Assembly: GCA_012839095.1 (NCBI GenBank)
Contig: DUOA01000089.1
Coordinates: 1-55,333, forward strand
Length of the DNA: 55,333 nt
Origin: Clostridiales bacterium
Lineage (GTDB): Bacteria > Bacillota > Clostridia > Caldicoprobacterales > DTU083
Reading direction: 5' to 3'
Shown here: positions 34,141-43,139 of the stretch, one piece after another
Layout: every line of letters begins with the position of its first letter
Numbering within the stretch: position 1 is the first letter of the stretch
The notes under the pieces: generated by a model
Seen by the model: only the letters and a program-made list of their open reading frames with translations
Database searches by the model: none
What the model was told of the DNA's origin: nothing
Translations under genes and position numbers: made by a program

Positions 34141-34959
34141 TTATCTACGGCCTTTCATATATCGCTTTTCCAGCCAGGCTACGCCCTGATACATCAGTGC
34201 AGCTGCCACAAGCATGATAATTACACTGGTCATAACCAGATCCAGCTGAAATACCTGGCCGCCGTATACTGCCAGATAACCTAAGCCTGCCTTGGAAACA
34301 AGGAATTCTCCTACAATAACTCCTACCCAGGACATTCCTACGTTAATTTTTAAAGCAGAAATGATGGTAGGGATGCTGGCAGGCAGGACAACCTTGGTCA
34401 GTATCTGCCGTTTTGTTGCGCCGAAGGTTTTCAGCAGTTTGATTTTGTCCGGGCTGACATCCAGAAAACCATTCAGCACGCCGATTACCGTAACGATAAC
34501 AGAAACCAACAGAGCCATTGTAACAATGGATGCGGTTCCTGCACCCATCCATACGATGATGATGGGGCCGAGAGCTACTTTAGGCAAACTGTTCAGGACC
34601 ACCAGATAGGGATCGGCCACTTTGGCCGCAAAATCTGACCACCAAAGCACAATGGCTATGGCAGTGCCGGTAATGGTGCCTAATGTAAAACCAATTATGG
34701 TTTCATACAGGGTAACGAAAACATGCCGGTAGAGCTCCCCTGTCTGATATAAATTTCGTATAGTATTCCAGATCCGTGTGGGCTGACTGGTTATAAATGA
34801 GTCAATCCATTTAAGGCTGGCAGCCAATTCCCAAAGTGCCAGGAATGCCAGCAGTATGGCAATCTGTGATACGCGGACAGCGATTTCTTTTTGTTTGATT
34901 TTATTAAGGTAAGCCAGATGCTCCGGCGAATCATTATTGTGACGCTTGTTAACTGACAT
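34141..34959 (-). CDS. NitT/TauT-type ABC transporter permease
   Basis: The 272-residue protein has six transmembrane segments and the EAA-like loop near residue 175 (LLKTFGATKRQILTKVVLPASIPTI), which contacts the ATPase. The family (SsuC, ThiX, TauC) imports sulfonates, nitrate, thiamine precursors or similar small anions. I choose the ATG at 34959 (MSVNKRH); an ATG 6 bases further upstream has AAGGAG only 4 bases away. The start overlaps the ATPase gene by about 11 bases. Its binding protein is probably the lipoprotein encoded at 39457-40458. Confidence 0.85.
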   Translation of the reverse strand: MSVNKRHNNDSPEHLAYLNKIKQKEIAVRVSQIAILLAFLALWELAASLKWIDSFITSQPTRIWNTIRNLYQTGELYRHVFVTLYETIIGFTLGTITGTAIAIVLWWSDFAAKVADPYLVVLNSLPKVALGPIIIVWMGAGTASIVTMALLVSVIVTVIGVLNGFLDVSPDKIKLLKTFGATKRQILTKVVLPASIPTIISALKINVGMSWVGVIVGEFLVSKAGLGYLAVYGGQVFQLDLVMTSVIIMLVAAALMYQGVAWLEKRYMKGRR

Positions 34960-35725
34960 GTACATCCAGCTCCTTCCATATTTTGTTGAAATAATTACGG
35001 AATTCCGGCGCTTTCCGCAGTTCCACAGGACTTCTGTTCTCACCGGTCAGGTGAATGGAATACTCACTTTTGACGGACCCCGGCCGTTTGCTCAGCACCA
35101 AAATCCGATCCGACATGCTGATGGCTTCCGAAATATCATGGGTAACCAATAGTGCAGTTTTTTCTTCCTTTCTGATGATGCCGGCTACCTCATCGGAAAG
35201 AGCCAGCCGGGTCTGGTAATCCAGCGCCGAAAAGGGTTCATCCAGAAGCAGCAAGTCCGGGTTAATGGCCAGAGTCCGGATTAATGCAACCCGTTGACGC
35301 ATTCCCCCTGAAAGCTGCCAGGGATAGTGGTCTCTGAAATCAGCCAGACCATAGGTTTCCAGGAGATGAATTGCCCTTCGTTTGTTTTCTTTAGTGATTT
35401 TTCCCTGTATTTCCAGCCCTAAGAGGACATTTTGCTGTATGGTCCTCCATTCGAATAAATGATCCTGCTGCAGCATATATCCTGTTTTGCTGGAAGGACC
35501 GTCCACTTCTTTTCCTTCAATGAGAATACGTCCGGACGTGGGCCGGATTAGGCCTGCAATGAGGGACAGGATGGTAGTTTTGCCGCATCCGCTCGGCCCG
35601 ACTATACTGATAAACTCTCCCTTTGAAACGCTCAGGCTAATATCCTCAAGTGCAGGGGTCTCACCTTCCGGGCTGTGATAATTCAGGTTTACGGCATCCA
35701 TTATTACGATGCTTTGTTCGTTCAT
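34949..35725 (-). CDS. NitT/TauT-type ABC transporter ATP-binding protein
   Basis: The 258-residue ATPase has Walker A GPSGCGKTTIL near residue 43, Q-loop MLQQDHLF near 87, signature LSGGMRQRVAL near 137, Walker B LLLLDEPFSALD near 157 and the switch histidine in LLVTHDISEA near 190. It matches SsuB/TauB/ThiZ-type ATPases. The ATG 35725 (MNEQSIV) is selected; GGAGG is about 10 bases upstream, while the overlapping ATG of the longer frame is too close to it. It is the first gene of the operon. Confidence 0.9.
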   Translation of the reverse strand: MNEQSIVIMDAVNLNYHSPEGETPALEDISLSVSKGEFISIVGPSGCGKTTILSLIAGLIRPTSGRILIEGKEVDGPSSKTGYMLQQDHLFEWRTIQQNVLLGLEIQGKITKENKRRAIHLLETYGLADFRDHYPWQLSGGMRQRVALIRTLAINPDLLLLDEPFSALDYQTRLALSDEVAGIIRKEEKTALLVTHDISEAISMSDRILVLSKRPGSVKSEYSIHLTGENRSPVELRKAPEFRNYFNKIWKELDVHVS

Positions 35726-35841
35726 TATTACCATACCTCCATACATGACCCTAAATCACTCTAGTTTATCATATTCCGTATTGCAAAATATGTTCGAAGA
35801 AGATGATGCAGCAAGCCCTTTGCCAATTACAGCCTTTACGG

Positions 35842-35870
35842 TTTACTTGTTCCGATTTTCAATATATAAT
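35842..35870 (+). promoter_or_regulatory. Promoter of the secDF operon
   Basis: TTTACT (35842-35847), 17-base spacer, TATAAT (35865-35870), 40 bases before the TTG start of the hypothetical gene that precedes secDF. Confidence 0.5.
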
Positions 35871-35909
35871 ATAAAAGTCGAGCAAACATGAAAGATGGAG
35901 GTGGACGGA

Positions 35910-36326
35910 TTGGACAGGCTTAAATATGCCGGCAGGGTTTTCATACCGGCATCATTGATTCTTTGCGTGATTATTGTTTTCACCTCCATATGTCCGTCTC
36001 ATGTCCTATTTTCCCGTCAGGAATCAAGAGGTGTATCACCGGCTGATTACGGTGAAAAATTTTATCGGATTGTGCTGCCGGTAGTCCTGCCTGATAATCA
36101 GGCAGCGGCCGGTACTGTTTTTATACAGGAAAAAAGCAGCATTCAGCCCACTCACAGCAAATGGATAGCAATACTGCTGTTTGTTTGCATTCTGCTATAC
36201 GGCTGCACTGTACCATTGATAACTTGTTTGAATCGCCCCATTCGTACGCTATTGGAGTACAAATCAGAAATATCCCTTCGTATGGGAGGCCATGCTCCCC
36301 CTGCTTGCATTAGAGTCTATAAATAA
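35910..36326 (+). CDS. Hypothetical two-span membrane protein upstream of secDF
   Basis: The 138-residue product has an N-terminal hydrophobic span (FIPASLILCVIIVFTSI) and another near residue 88 (WIAILLFVCILLYGCTVPLI), with a polar extracytoplasmic loop of about 55 residues between. No family is recognised. The start is probably TTG 35910, because GGAGGTGG at 35897-35904 is spaced for it; the ATG at 35895 overlaps that site. It ends 32 bases before secDF and is likely in the same transcript, so a role linked to secretion is possible but unproven. Confidence 0.5.
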   Translation: MDRLKYAGRVFIPASLILCVIIVFTSICPSHVLFSRQESRGVSPADYGEKFYRIVLPVVLPDNQAAAGTVFIQEKSSIQPTHSKWIAILLFVCILLYGCTVPLITCLNRPIRTLLEYKSEISLRMGGHAPPACIRVYK

Positions 36327-36358
36327 ATGCTTTGCAGGAATTGAAAGGGGAAAGTTTA

Positions 36359-38563
36359 ATGAAAAATCGCAGATTTGTCTTTTTTATTGTATTGGCTGTT
36401 GCCATTTTAATGTCATATGTCTCCATAAAAGGCCTGGTCATCCCTCTCGGCCGTTCACTTGAGTTGGTGATTCCGGGCATGCCTGAAATGCGCTACGGAA
36501 TTGATATCAGAGGCGGCGTGGACGCTGCTTTTGAGCCTGTGGATTTGGATCGAAAACCTACCAAGCAGGAGTTGGAATCTGCGCGTTCTATAATCGAAAC
36601 CCGGCTGGACAATTTAAATATTCTCGACCGTGATGTCACCATAGATGAGCAGAACGGTTATATCATAGTAAGATTTCCATGGCAGTCCACAGAAACGGAT
36701 TTTGATCCGGAAAGAGCAATTGCCGAACTGGGTGAAACCGCCATGCTTACCTTCCGCAATGAAGCGGGGGAGGTATTGGTAACCGGTTCCCATGTAGTCA
36801 GTGCCTCTGTAGGCACCCACCCTCAAAAGGGCGGTTATATTGTACAGCTTGAATTTGATGACGAAGGCACCAAACTGTTCAGTGATGCTACGAAGGTGCT
36901 TGTTGGAAAGCCCATCAACATATATATGGACGAAACCTTGATCCAGTCCGCCATTGTCCAGACCCATATTCCCAGTGGTGAGGCTTTTATTGACGGAATG
37001 AAAGGAATTGATGAAGCCAAGGCCTTGTCTGATAAAATCAACGCCGGTGCTCTTCCCTTTTCGCTGACTTCCAGAAACCATTCCACCATCAGTCCTTCCC
37101 TGGGCAGCGGCGCGCTTACTACAATGGTATTGGCGGGAGTCATAGCATTCCTGATCATATGTATTTTATTGATTATCTATTATCGTCTTCCCGGTTTTGT
37201 CGCCTGCATATCTCTGATGATCCAGATTTCCGGCGTATTGCTGGCGCTTTCTGTACCTCAGATAACCCTTACTCTGACCGGTATTGCCGGTATAATTCTG
37301 TCTATCGGCATGGGTGTTGATGCCAATATTATCATATCTGAACGGATCAGCGAGGAGATTAAATCAGGCAAGAGCTTAAATTATGCCATATCTCAGGGCT
37401 TTAAGAATTCCTTCAGTTCCGTATTTGACGGAAATATAACCATGCTGCTTGTAGGCATTATTTTGATGGCTCTTGGTTCCGGGTCCCTGCTTTCCTTTGC
37501 CTATACCCTGATGACAGGTATCTTCTTTAACTTTGTGGCCGGTGTAACTGCATCCAGGCTGATGATCTTCTCACTGAGCCAGTATGAGCTTTTTAGAAAA
37601 CCCAAGCTATATACCTGCTTATCAAAGCGGGTTACCATGGAAAAGTTCATAGACTTCTTTTCCAAACGCCGTGTATTTGCCGGCATATCCCTTGCCGTTA
37701 TTATTATAGGGATTGTTATGAGTTTTGTTAATGGTGTGAATCTTGACATACAATTCAAAGGCGGTTCTCTTGTAAAATACAACTATACCGGTGAAGTTAA
37801 TCCTGATCAGGCAGCAAGCCTGGTATCAGGCATTATAGACCGTGTTGTCAGCGCTCAGACAACTTCCAGCCTGAATACGGATGAAAAACAGTTGGTAATT
37901 AATATTGCCGGCAACTACGGCTTGGATGTTAGGGAACAGCAAGAGATGGATGAAGCGCTGAAAGCAGAGTTTCCTGATGCCGGATTAGAGTTGTCCGAGT
38001 CTTCAATGGTAGAGCCCTTTTTCGGAAAAAGATTTATGACCAACGGCATTAAGGCTATATTATTGGGTGCCCTTGCGATTCTTATTTATGTTTGGTTCCG
38101 CTTCCGCAGAATAGGCGGTCTGTCAGCGGGCTTTATGGCACTCGTAGCCATCAGCATTGACCTGTTGGTGGTTTATACTGTTTATATACTTTTCGAGTTA
38201 CCCATAGGCGATTCCTTTGTCGCTGTTTTCCTGACGATTATTGGTTACTCCATCAATGATACGATTGTAGTTTATGACCGGATACGTGAAAACTTCAAAC
38301 TGCACCGCGGAGAATCCATTGAAAACATAACCAATTTATCAATATCACAGACATTGGGACGTACCATAAATACCAGCGTTGCCGTATTTCTAAGCGTAGC
38401 TTTGATTTTTGTGATAGCAGTTATCAATGGTATCCAATCTGTTCAGTATTTTGCTCTGCCTATGGCTGCCGGTGTATTAAGCGGAAACTATACATCGGTT
38501 TGCATTTCAGGACCTCTCTGGGTTGCACTTAAAAAGAGAAGAGGCACGACTCACGGAATTTAG
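36359..38563 (+). CDS. secDF: Fused protein-export membrane protein SecDF
   Basis: SecDF uses the proton gradient to help the SecYEG/SecA translocase. The 734 residues contain SecD then SecF: the SecD GIDIRGGVDAAF near residue 45, GMGVDANIIISERISEEI near 320 and the SecF half starting near 425 with DIQFKGGSLVKYNY near 462 and GYSINDTIVVYDRIREN near 627. Each half has six membrane spans with the external P1/P4 domains. ATG 36359 is selected because AAAGGGGAAA lies just upstream. The fusion is usual in Firmicutes. Confidence 0.95.
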   Translation: MKNRRFVFFIVLAVAILMSYVSIKGLVIPLGRSLELVIPGMPEMRYGIDIRGGVDAAFEPVDLDRKPTKQELESARSIIETRLDNLNILDRDVTIDEQNGYIIVRFPWQSTETDFDPERAIAELGETAMLTFRNEAGEVLVTGSHVVSASVGTHPQKGGYIVQLEFDDEGTKLFSDATKVLVGKPINIYMDETLIQSAIVQTHIPSGEAFIDGMKGIDEAKALSDKINAGALPFSLTSRNHSTISPSLGSGALTTMVLAGVIAFLIICILLIIYYRLPGFVACISLMIQISGVLLALSVPQITLTLTGIAGIILSIGMGVDANIIISERISEEIKSGKSLNYAISQGFKNSFSSVFDGNITMLLVGIILMALGSGSLLSFAYTLMTGIFFNFVAGVTASRLMIFSLSQYELFRKPKLYTCLSKRVTMEKFIDFFSKRRVFAGISLAVIIIGIVMSFVNGVNLDIQFKGGSLVKYNYTGEVNPDQAASLVSGIIDRVVSAQTTSSLNTDEKQLVINIAGNYGLDVREQQEMDEALKAEFPDAGLELSESSMVEPFFGKRFMTNGIKAILLGALAILIYVWFRFRRIGGLSAGFMALVAISIDLLVVYTVYILFELPIGDSFVAVFLTIIGYSINDTIVVYDRIRENFKLHRGESIENITNLSISQTLGRTINTSVAVFLSVALIFVIAVINGIQSVQYFALPMAAGVLSGNYTSVCISGPLWVALKKRRGTTHGI

Positions 38564-38601
38564 TAAAAGCTGAATCCGGCATTTATATGCCTAGTGTTGA
38601 G

Positions 38602-38636
38602 AGGCAGTCTCTCTTATAGACTGCTTCTTTTTTCTT
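38602..38636 (+). terminator. Terminator after secDF
   Basis: AGGCAGTCT (38602-38610) pairs with AGACTGCTT (38618-38626) with one G-T pair, followed by CTTTTTTCTT. Confidence 0.85.
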
Positions 38637-38649
38637 CATAGTAAATCCA

Positions 38650-38678
38650 TTAACAATGCGGTTGTGGTACTATATTCT
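38650..38678 (+). promoter_or_regulatory. Probable promoter of the HD-domain gene
   Basis: TTAACA (38650-38655), 17-base spacer and TATTCT (38673-38678), 36 bases before the GTG start. Confidence 0.45.
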
Positions 38679-38713
38679 GAATGACAATGATTTAATAATA
38701 CAGGGGGGATTGA

Positions 38714-39346
38714 GTGGATCTGCAAAGAATAAGGGAACTGGCTTATGAACATTTGGGCAATAGGAAAGCACATCTGGAAAGAGAAAAGGGTTTCATTTAT
38801 TATCATGGACAAAGGGTTGCCAGGATAGCTGTGACCCTTCGAAAAATGATATTGCCGGATGAAGATTCCAGGGATGAAATTCTGACTGTTGCAGCTTACT
38901 TTCACGATATAGCCAAGGGAATAGAGCCTCATAATGAGTACGGCGCTGTTTTAGCAAGGGAAGTATTGAAAGATTACTGTGATCCGCAGCAGCTGGAGGA
39001 AATAGCCCAACTGATACACTTGCACAAGATTTTTGATAAGAGCAGTAAACAGCCGGAATTGGCCAAGATATTACAGGATGCGGACATTCTGGATCATTTC
39101 GGCACCATTGAAATTTGGATGAATTTTCAGTATTCTGCCTTTCTTGATGAGCCTATTGAGAATTCAGTGAACTTCTATCAGAGTGAGTTTGATAGTCATG
39201 CCGGGAGAATTGGGAAACTCCTGAATTATGAACTATCAAGACAGATTTATAGAGAGAAAATTGCATTTGTGAAGAGCTTTGCCGATAGAATGAAAATAGA
39301 ATCGGAAGGCGGCATTTACTGTTTTGACAGCATATGCAGGGGATAA
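38714..39346 (+). CDS. HD-domain phosphohydrolase
   Basis: The 210-residue protein has an HD metal-dependent phosphohydrolase domain: YYHGQRVARIA near residue 30 with the first histidine, AAYFHDIAKGIEPHNEYGA near 76 with the HD pair, the IHLHKI histidines near 106 and DADILDHFG near 126 with the final aspartate. The substrate cannot be inferred; family members cleave nucleotides or cyclic nucleotides. The start is GTG 38714 after AGGGGGGA. It is monocistronic between two terminators. Confidence 0.85.
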   Translation: MDLQRIRELAYEHLGNRKAHLEREKGFIYYHGQRVARIAVTLRKMILPDEDSRDEILTVAAYFHDIAKGIEPHNEYGAVLAREVLKDYCDPQQLEEIAQLIHLHKIFDKSSKQPELAKILQDADILDHFGTIEIWMNFQYSAFLDEPIENSVNFYQSEFDSHAGRIGKLLNYELSRQIYREKIAFVKSFADRMKIESEGGIYCFDSICRG

Positions 39347-39358
39347 AAAGTATTAAAA

Positions 39359-39392
39359 AAGGACTGAACCATGCTGGTTTCAGTCCTTAATT
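39359..39392. terminator. Bidirectional terminator between HD and binding-protein genes
   Basis: AAGGACTGAACC (39359-39370) pairs with GGTTTCAGTCCTT (39376-39388), with one bulged T. The plus side is followed by AATTT. The minus side is followed by TTTTTTAATACTTTTT, so it is strongest for the convergent lipoprotein gene. Confidence 0.85.
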
Positions 39393-39456
39393 TCCCTCGT
39401 TTATCAGTTAACTCTCATAAAAATACCTATGGATACACTGCAGTTGCTGTAAAGTT

Positions 39457-40458
39457 TTATTCATTTATTACCTGATCTGCGTATTTGTTGGTAATCACGT
39501 CTTCGTAAACAGCCCTTTGATCCAGTTCGCCTGCTGTTTCCATAATATCCTGCAGCCGTTCGAAGGACTCCTTAGTCATTTTCGGATTGTCCGGCCAGGT
39601 GTCCTGATCCTTATAGCGCTTTACCACTTTAGCCAGCAATTCCGGGTCGGTATCGGGAAAAGCCGGCTTGATTACTTCAGCAATTCTTTCAGGAGTATTC
39701 TCCTTAACAAATTGCTGTCCTTTATAAATAGCCCTGGTAAAGCGAACAATAAGTTCCTCATTTTTTTCTATGAAGCTTTTCTTTGCTGCATAGGCAGTAT
39801 AGGGCAGATCTCCTGCCGCTGCTCCGATAGAGGCTACCACATGGCCGCTTCCTTCCAGCTCCAGGGTAGAGCCTACCGGCTCAAATAATGCTACGTAATC
39901 ACCGGTACCTCCGGTAAATGCACCTGCCATCAAATCAAACTGGATGTTGGTCAAAAACTCCAAATCCTCGTTTGGTACCAGACCATGATTACGAAGGACA
40001 TATTCCAGCGCCATGGCAGGGACGCCGCCTTTGCGGCCGCCGATAATGGTTGTGCCTTTTAAATTCTCCCATTTGAAGTCGGGTTCGGGGTTTCTTCCCA
40101 CCAGAAAAGAGCCGTCCTTTTGTGTCAGCTGAGCAAATACAACTGCATGATCTTCCTTACCTTCATTATACACATAGATGGATGCTTCCGGGCCCATAAA
40201 GCCTATATCAGCCTGACCGGCCAAAACTGCAGTCATAACCTTGTCGGCCCCTCCGCCGTTATAAAGCTCTATCTCTATTCCTTCTTCTTCAAAGTATCCT
40301 TCGTAAATGGCAACGTACTGCGGTGCATAGAAAATTGAATGCGTTACCTCCCATAACCTCACCTTGGAGCTCTGCTTTGAAGCATTACAGCCCGTCAAAG
40401 CAAGAATCAGTACCAGTACAAGAGAAAGGAAGAACACAATTCCCTTCCTAATGCTCAT
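39457..40458 (-). CDS. ABC transporter substrate-binding lipoprotein (NMT1/SsuA-like)
   Basis: The 333-residue protein begins with a lipoprotein signal ending LTGC near residue 24. The mature part matches NMT1/SsuA/ThiY periplasmic-binding proteins: FYAPQYVAIYEGYFEEEGIEIEL, GGADKVMTAVLAGQADIGFMGPEA near residue 70 and GGRKGGVPAMALEYVLR near 140. These bind small anions such as sulfonates, nitrate or the thiamine pyrimidine precursor; the ligand is not determinable. ATG 40458 is chosen because AGGAGGG lies upstream. Permease and ATPase of the same type are 3.7 kb away at 34141-35725, split by secDF. Confidence 0.88.
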   Translation of the reverse strand: MSIRKGIVFFLSLVLVLILALTGCNASKQSSKVRLWEVTHSIFYAPQYVAIYEGYFEEEGIEIELYNGGGADKVMTAVLAGQADIGFMGPEASIYVYNEGKEDHAVVFAQLTQKDGSFLVGRNPEPDFKWENLKGTTIIGGRKGGVPAMALEYVLRNHGLVPNEDLEFLTNIQFDLMAGAFTGGTGDYVALFEPVGSTLELEGSGHVVASIGAAAGDLPYTAYAAKKSFIEKNEELIVRFTRAIYKGQQFVKENTPERIAEVIKPAFPDTDPELLAKVVKRYKDQDTWPDNPKMTKESFERLQDIMETAGELDQRAVYEDVITNKYADQVINE

Positions 40459-40604
40459 ATTATCCCTCCTATAAACGTAATGTATTACTTTATAATATTC
40501 ATTTGTAACCAATCTGTGAAAGCGGACGTTTATTTGTATCTATACTGGATTTACCTTGCAGAAGGCGGGATTAGGGCGTTCGAAACGCAAAATTGAAAAA
40601 AGAG

Positions 40605-40633
40605 ATGACAGAACCGAATTTGCATGTTATAAT
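40605..40633 (+). promoter_or_regulatory. Promoter of the tRNA-Thr/tRNA-Pro unit
   Basis: ATGACA (40605-40610), 17-base spacer and TATAAT (40628-40633), with TG one base before the -10. Confidence 0.75.
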
Positions 40634-40655
40634 ACTTAACTGTAGCGTGTTCGTT

Positions 40656-40731
40656 GCCAATATAGCTCAGCCGGTAGAGCAGCAGTTTCGTAAACTGCAG
40701 GTCAGGGGTTCGAGTCCCCTTATTGGCTCCA
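40656..40731 (+). tRNA. tRNA-Thr (CGT anticodon)
   Basis: A complete cloverleaf of 76 bases: acceptor GCCAATA with TATTGGC, D arm GCTC/GAGC, anticodon arm GCAGT-TTCGTAA-ACTGC giving anticodon CGT, which reads ACG. The T arm is GGGGTTCGAGTCCCC. The 3' CCA is encoded. A tRNA-Pro follows by 7 bases. Confidence 0.96.
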
Positions 40732-40738
40732 TAACCAA

Positions 40739-40815
<77 letters not shown>

Positions 40816-40816
40816 T

Positions 40817-40850
40817 ACCTGCGGTCGCATTTCACTGCCGCAGGTTTTTT
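40817..40850 (+). terminator. Terminator of the tRNA unit
   Basis: ACCTGCGG (40817-40824) pairs perfectly with CCGCAGGT (40838-40845), followed by TTTTT. Confidence 0.9.
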
Positions 40851-40973
40851 ACTATGCATTTTGGTATTAAATCTGCGCAGCATACCGGTGCTTATAAAAA
40901 ACCCTTCGTTAAAATTCATAAAAATACATATATTATATTTATCTCTATGTTCTTTTTTGCACATAATCCATGA

Positions 40974-41002
40974 TTGACAGTTTAGCACGGTAAAGATATA
41001 AT
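40974..41002 (+). promoter_or_regulatory. Promoter of gdhA
   Basis: TTGACA (40974-40979), 17-base spacer and TATAAT (40997-41002), 61 bases before the ATG. Confidence 0.9.
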
Positions 41003-41063
41003 GTAAAAAATAAAAAGGGGCTGTCCATAAAATGACAGGTCCCGAGCTGGCAGGAGGCTTTCA

Positions 41064-42350
41064 ATGTCTGGTATTAATTATAACCCTTTTGAAATTGCAC
41101 AGGAGCAATTTGACAAAGCAGCGTCCATCCTGGAACTGGACAGCGGCACCCGCGAGCTGCTGAGGCAGCCTATGAGGGAATTTCATTTTACTGTTCCGGT
41201 TAAAATGGATGACGGTTCTACCAAGGTTTTCAAGGCTTTTCGCATTCAGCATAATGATGCAAGAGGTCCGGCCAAGGGAGGAATTCGCTTTCATCCTCAT
41301 GAAACTGCGGATACGGTACGTGCACTCTCCATGTGGATGACATGGAAATGTGCTGTGGTGGATATTCCGCTGGGGGGCGGAAAGGGAGGCGTCATCTGTG
41401 ATCCCCATAATCTTTCCGCTGCTGAACAGGAGCGGCTTTGCCGGGGGTATATCCGCCAGATCTACAAACAGCTGGGCCCCAACCTGGATGTGCCTGCACC
41501 GGATGTCATGACCAACAGTCAACATATGCTGTGGATGTTGGACGAATATGAGACAATCACAGGCGGGCGTTATCCCGGCATGATTACCGGAAAACCTGTG
41601 GGTATGGGCGGTTCTCTGGGCCGTACGGAAGCCACCGGTTACGGCGTGATCTATGTATTAAAGGCATTTCTGGACCAGATAAACCAGCCGATAGATTCCA
41701 CAACAGCCAGCATCCAGGGCTTTGGTAATGTAGCTGAGTATGCTGCGCGCAAATATACGGAACTGGGTGGAAGGGTTATTGCGGTATCCTGCTGGAATCA
41801 GTCGGATGCCAGGGCATACACATTCAGAAAGGAGACTGGATGTGATATCGATCAGCTGGCAGCCATCAAGGATTCATTTGGCAGCATTGACAAGGAAAAG
41901 GCTTTAGAATTGGGATACGAGCTTCTGCCGGGTGATGACTGGATAAAACAGGATGTAGACATCCTGATCCCTGCCGCGCTGGAAAATCAAATCACCCCTG
42001 CCGTCTTCCCCAATATATCGTCCAGGGTAAGCATTATTTGTGAAGCAGCCAACGGTCCTACCACCCCCGATTGTGATTCATTGATTCTGCAAAAGGGAAT
42101 AGCGCTCCTGCCCGATTTTTTATGCAATGCCGGCGGCGTAACCTGCAGTTACTTTGAACAGGTTCAAAGCAATATGAATTATTTCTGGGACAAGGACGAA
42201 GTACACCAAAAACTGGAGCGCAGCATGAAGAAGGCTTTCCGGGCTGTTTATGAGCTGGCTGAGGAGAAGAACCTGTATATGAGGAATGCCGCTTATATAA
42301 TAGCCATAAACAGAGTGGCGCATGCAGTCAGGCTGCGCGGCTGGGTATAA
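41064..42350 (+). CDS. gdhA: Glutamate dehydrogenase (Glu/Leu/Phe/Val dehydrogenase family)
   Basis: This 428-residue hexamer-type enzyme interconverts glutamate and 2-oxoglutarate plus ammonia. The substrate region has GPAKGGIRFHP near residue 70, MTWKCAVVDIPLGGGKGGVICDP near 92 with the catalytic lysines, APDVMTN near 146 and TGKPVGMGGSLGR near 173; IQGFGNVAEYAA near 213 is the nucleotide-binding loop. NAD or NADP preference is not decidable by eye. AGGAGG precedes ATG 41064. It is monocistronic with its own strong promoter and terminator. Confidence 0.95.
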   Translation: MSGINYNPFEIAQEQFDKAASILELDSGTRELLRQPMREFHFTVPVKMDDGSTKVFKAFRIQHNDARGPAKGGIRFHPHETADTVRALSMWMTWKCAVVDIPLGGGKGGVICDPHNLSAAEQERLCRGYIRQIYKQLGPNLDVPAPDVMTNSQHMLWMLDEYETITGGRYPGMITGKPVGMGGSLGRTEATGYGVIYVLKAFLDQINQPIDSTTASIQGFGNVAEYAARKYTELGGRVIAVSCWNQSDARAYTFRKETGCDIDQLAAIKDSFGSIDKEKALELGYELLPGDDWIKQDVDILIPAALENQITPAVFPNISSRVSIICEAANGPTTPDCDSLILQKGIALLPDFLCNAGGVTCSYFEQVQSNMNYFWDKDEVHQKLERSMKKAFRAVYELAEEKNLYMRNAAYIIAINRVAHAVRLRGWV

Positions 42351-42360
42351 TTAAAGCATA

Positions 42361-42384
42361 GATGCCTTTGCGGCATCTTTTTTA
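42361..42384 (+). terminator. Terminator after gdhA
   Basis: GATGCC (42361-42366) pairs with GGCATC (42372-42377), followed by TTTTTTATTTT. Confidence 0.85.
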
Positions 42385-42559
42385 TTTTGCCGGCTTTATG
42401 AATGTGCACTTACTCGCCTTTTTTAATGTAGAATATGGTATAGAAAAATACAATTTCAGACTAAAAGGAAGGATTTTCTTCAATACTAAGAGAATATATG
42501 ATATATTCTTATTATATCTTGTTCCGATATGCTAATTTACTCAGATATGGAGGCTTTCT

Positions 42560-43108
42560 ATGAATGTACCGAATGCTCTGACGCTGGTCCGGTTTATGCT
42601 GATAGGTTTTTATCCCTGGCTGTATTTCAATGAGGGACTGGCGTATCATAAAGTATGGGCATTTGCGGTTTTCCTTGTCGCCGGACTGACCGATGTTCTG
42701 GACGGATTTATTGCCCGGCGTTATAACCTCATTACCAAGTGGGGCAAGTTGATGGATCCATTGGCTGATAAACTGATGCTCATTACGGTTCTTCTGTGTC
42801 TGTTTATTGATGAGGTGATCCCTATCTGGGTTATTCTAATAATTGCACTAAAAGAACTGTTGATGATATTGGGTGCTGCCTTCCTGTATCGAAACCGGAA
42901 AATGGTGGTACAGGCGAACTTCTATGGAAAACTGGCTACCTTCTTATTTTACATAGCAGTTACCGCTTTGGTGTTCGAGCTTAACTATGCCCGCTACATA
43001 TTGTTTGTTGCAGTATTCAGTACAATACTGGCTCTGCTGCAGTATGCCGTACGTAATTTCATGAGATTTGCACAGCCGGAGAATAAGGGTACAGGAAAAA
43101 ACGATTGA
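42560..43108 (+). CDS. CDP-alcohol phosphatidyltransferase, PgsA-like
   Basis: The 182-residue protein has the family motif D-G-x2-A-R-x8-G-x3-D-x3-D at about residues 52-75 (DVLDGFIARRYNL then GKLMDPLADK) and four to six membrane spans. Length and the N-terminal MNVPNALTLVRF fit phosphatidylglycerophosphate synthase, which joins CDP-diacylglycerol and glycerol 3-phosphate. Other alcohol acceptors cannot be excluded. ATATGGAGG precedes ATG 42560. Its stop codon overlaps the -35 box of the valS promoter. Confidence 0.85.
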   Translation: MNVPNALTLVRFMLIGFYPWLYFNEGLAYHKVWAFAVFLVAGLTDVLDGFIARRYNLITKWGKLMDPLADKLMLITVLLCLFIDEVIPIWVILIIALKELLMILGAAFLYRNRKMVVQANFYGKLATFLFYIAVTALVFELNYARYILFVAVFSTILALLQYAVRNFMRFAQPENKGTGKND

Positions 43109-43132
43109 CAAAGCCGGCATTTTGGATATAAT
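43105..43132 (+). promoter_or_regulatory. Promoter of valS-folC
   Basis: TTGACA (43105-43110), 16-base spacer and TATAAT (43127-43132). The -35 includes the stop codon of the upstream phosphatidyltransferase gene. Confidence 0.85.
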
Positions 43133-43139
43133 AAAGACA

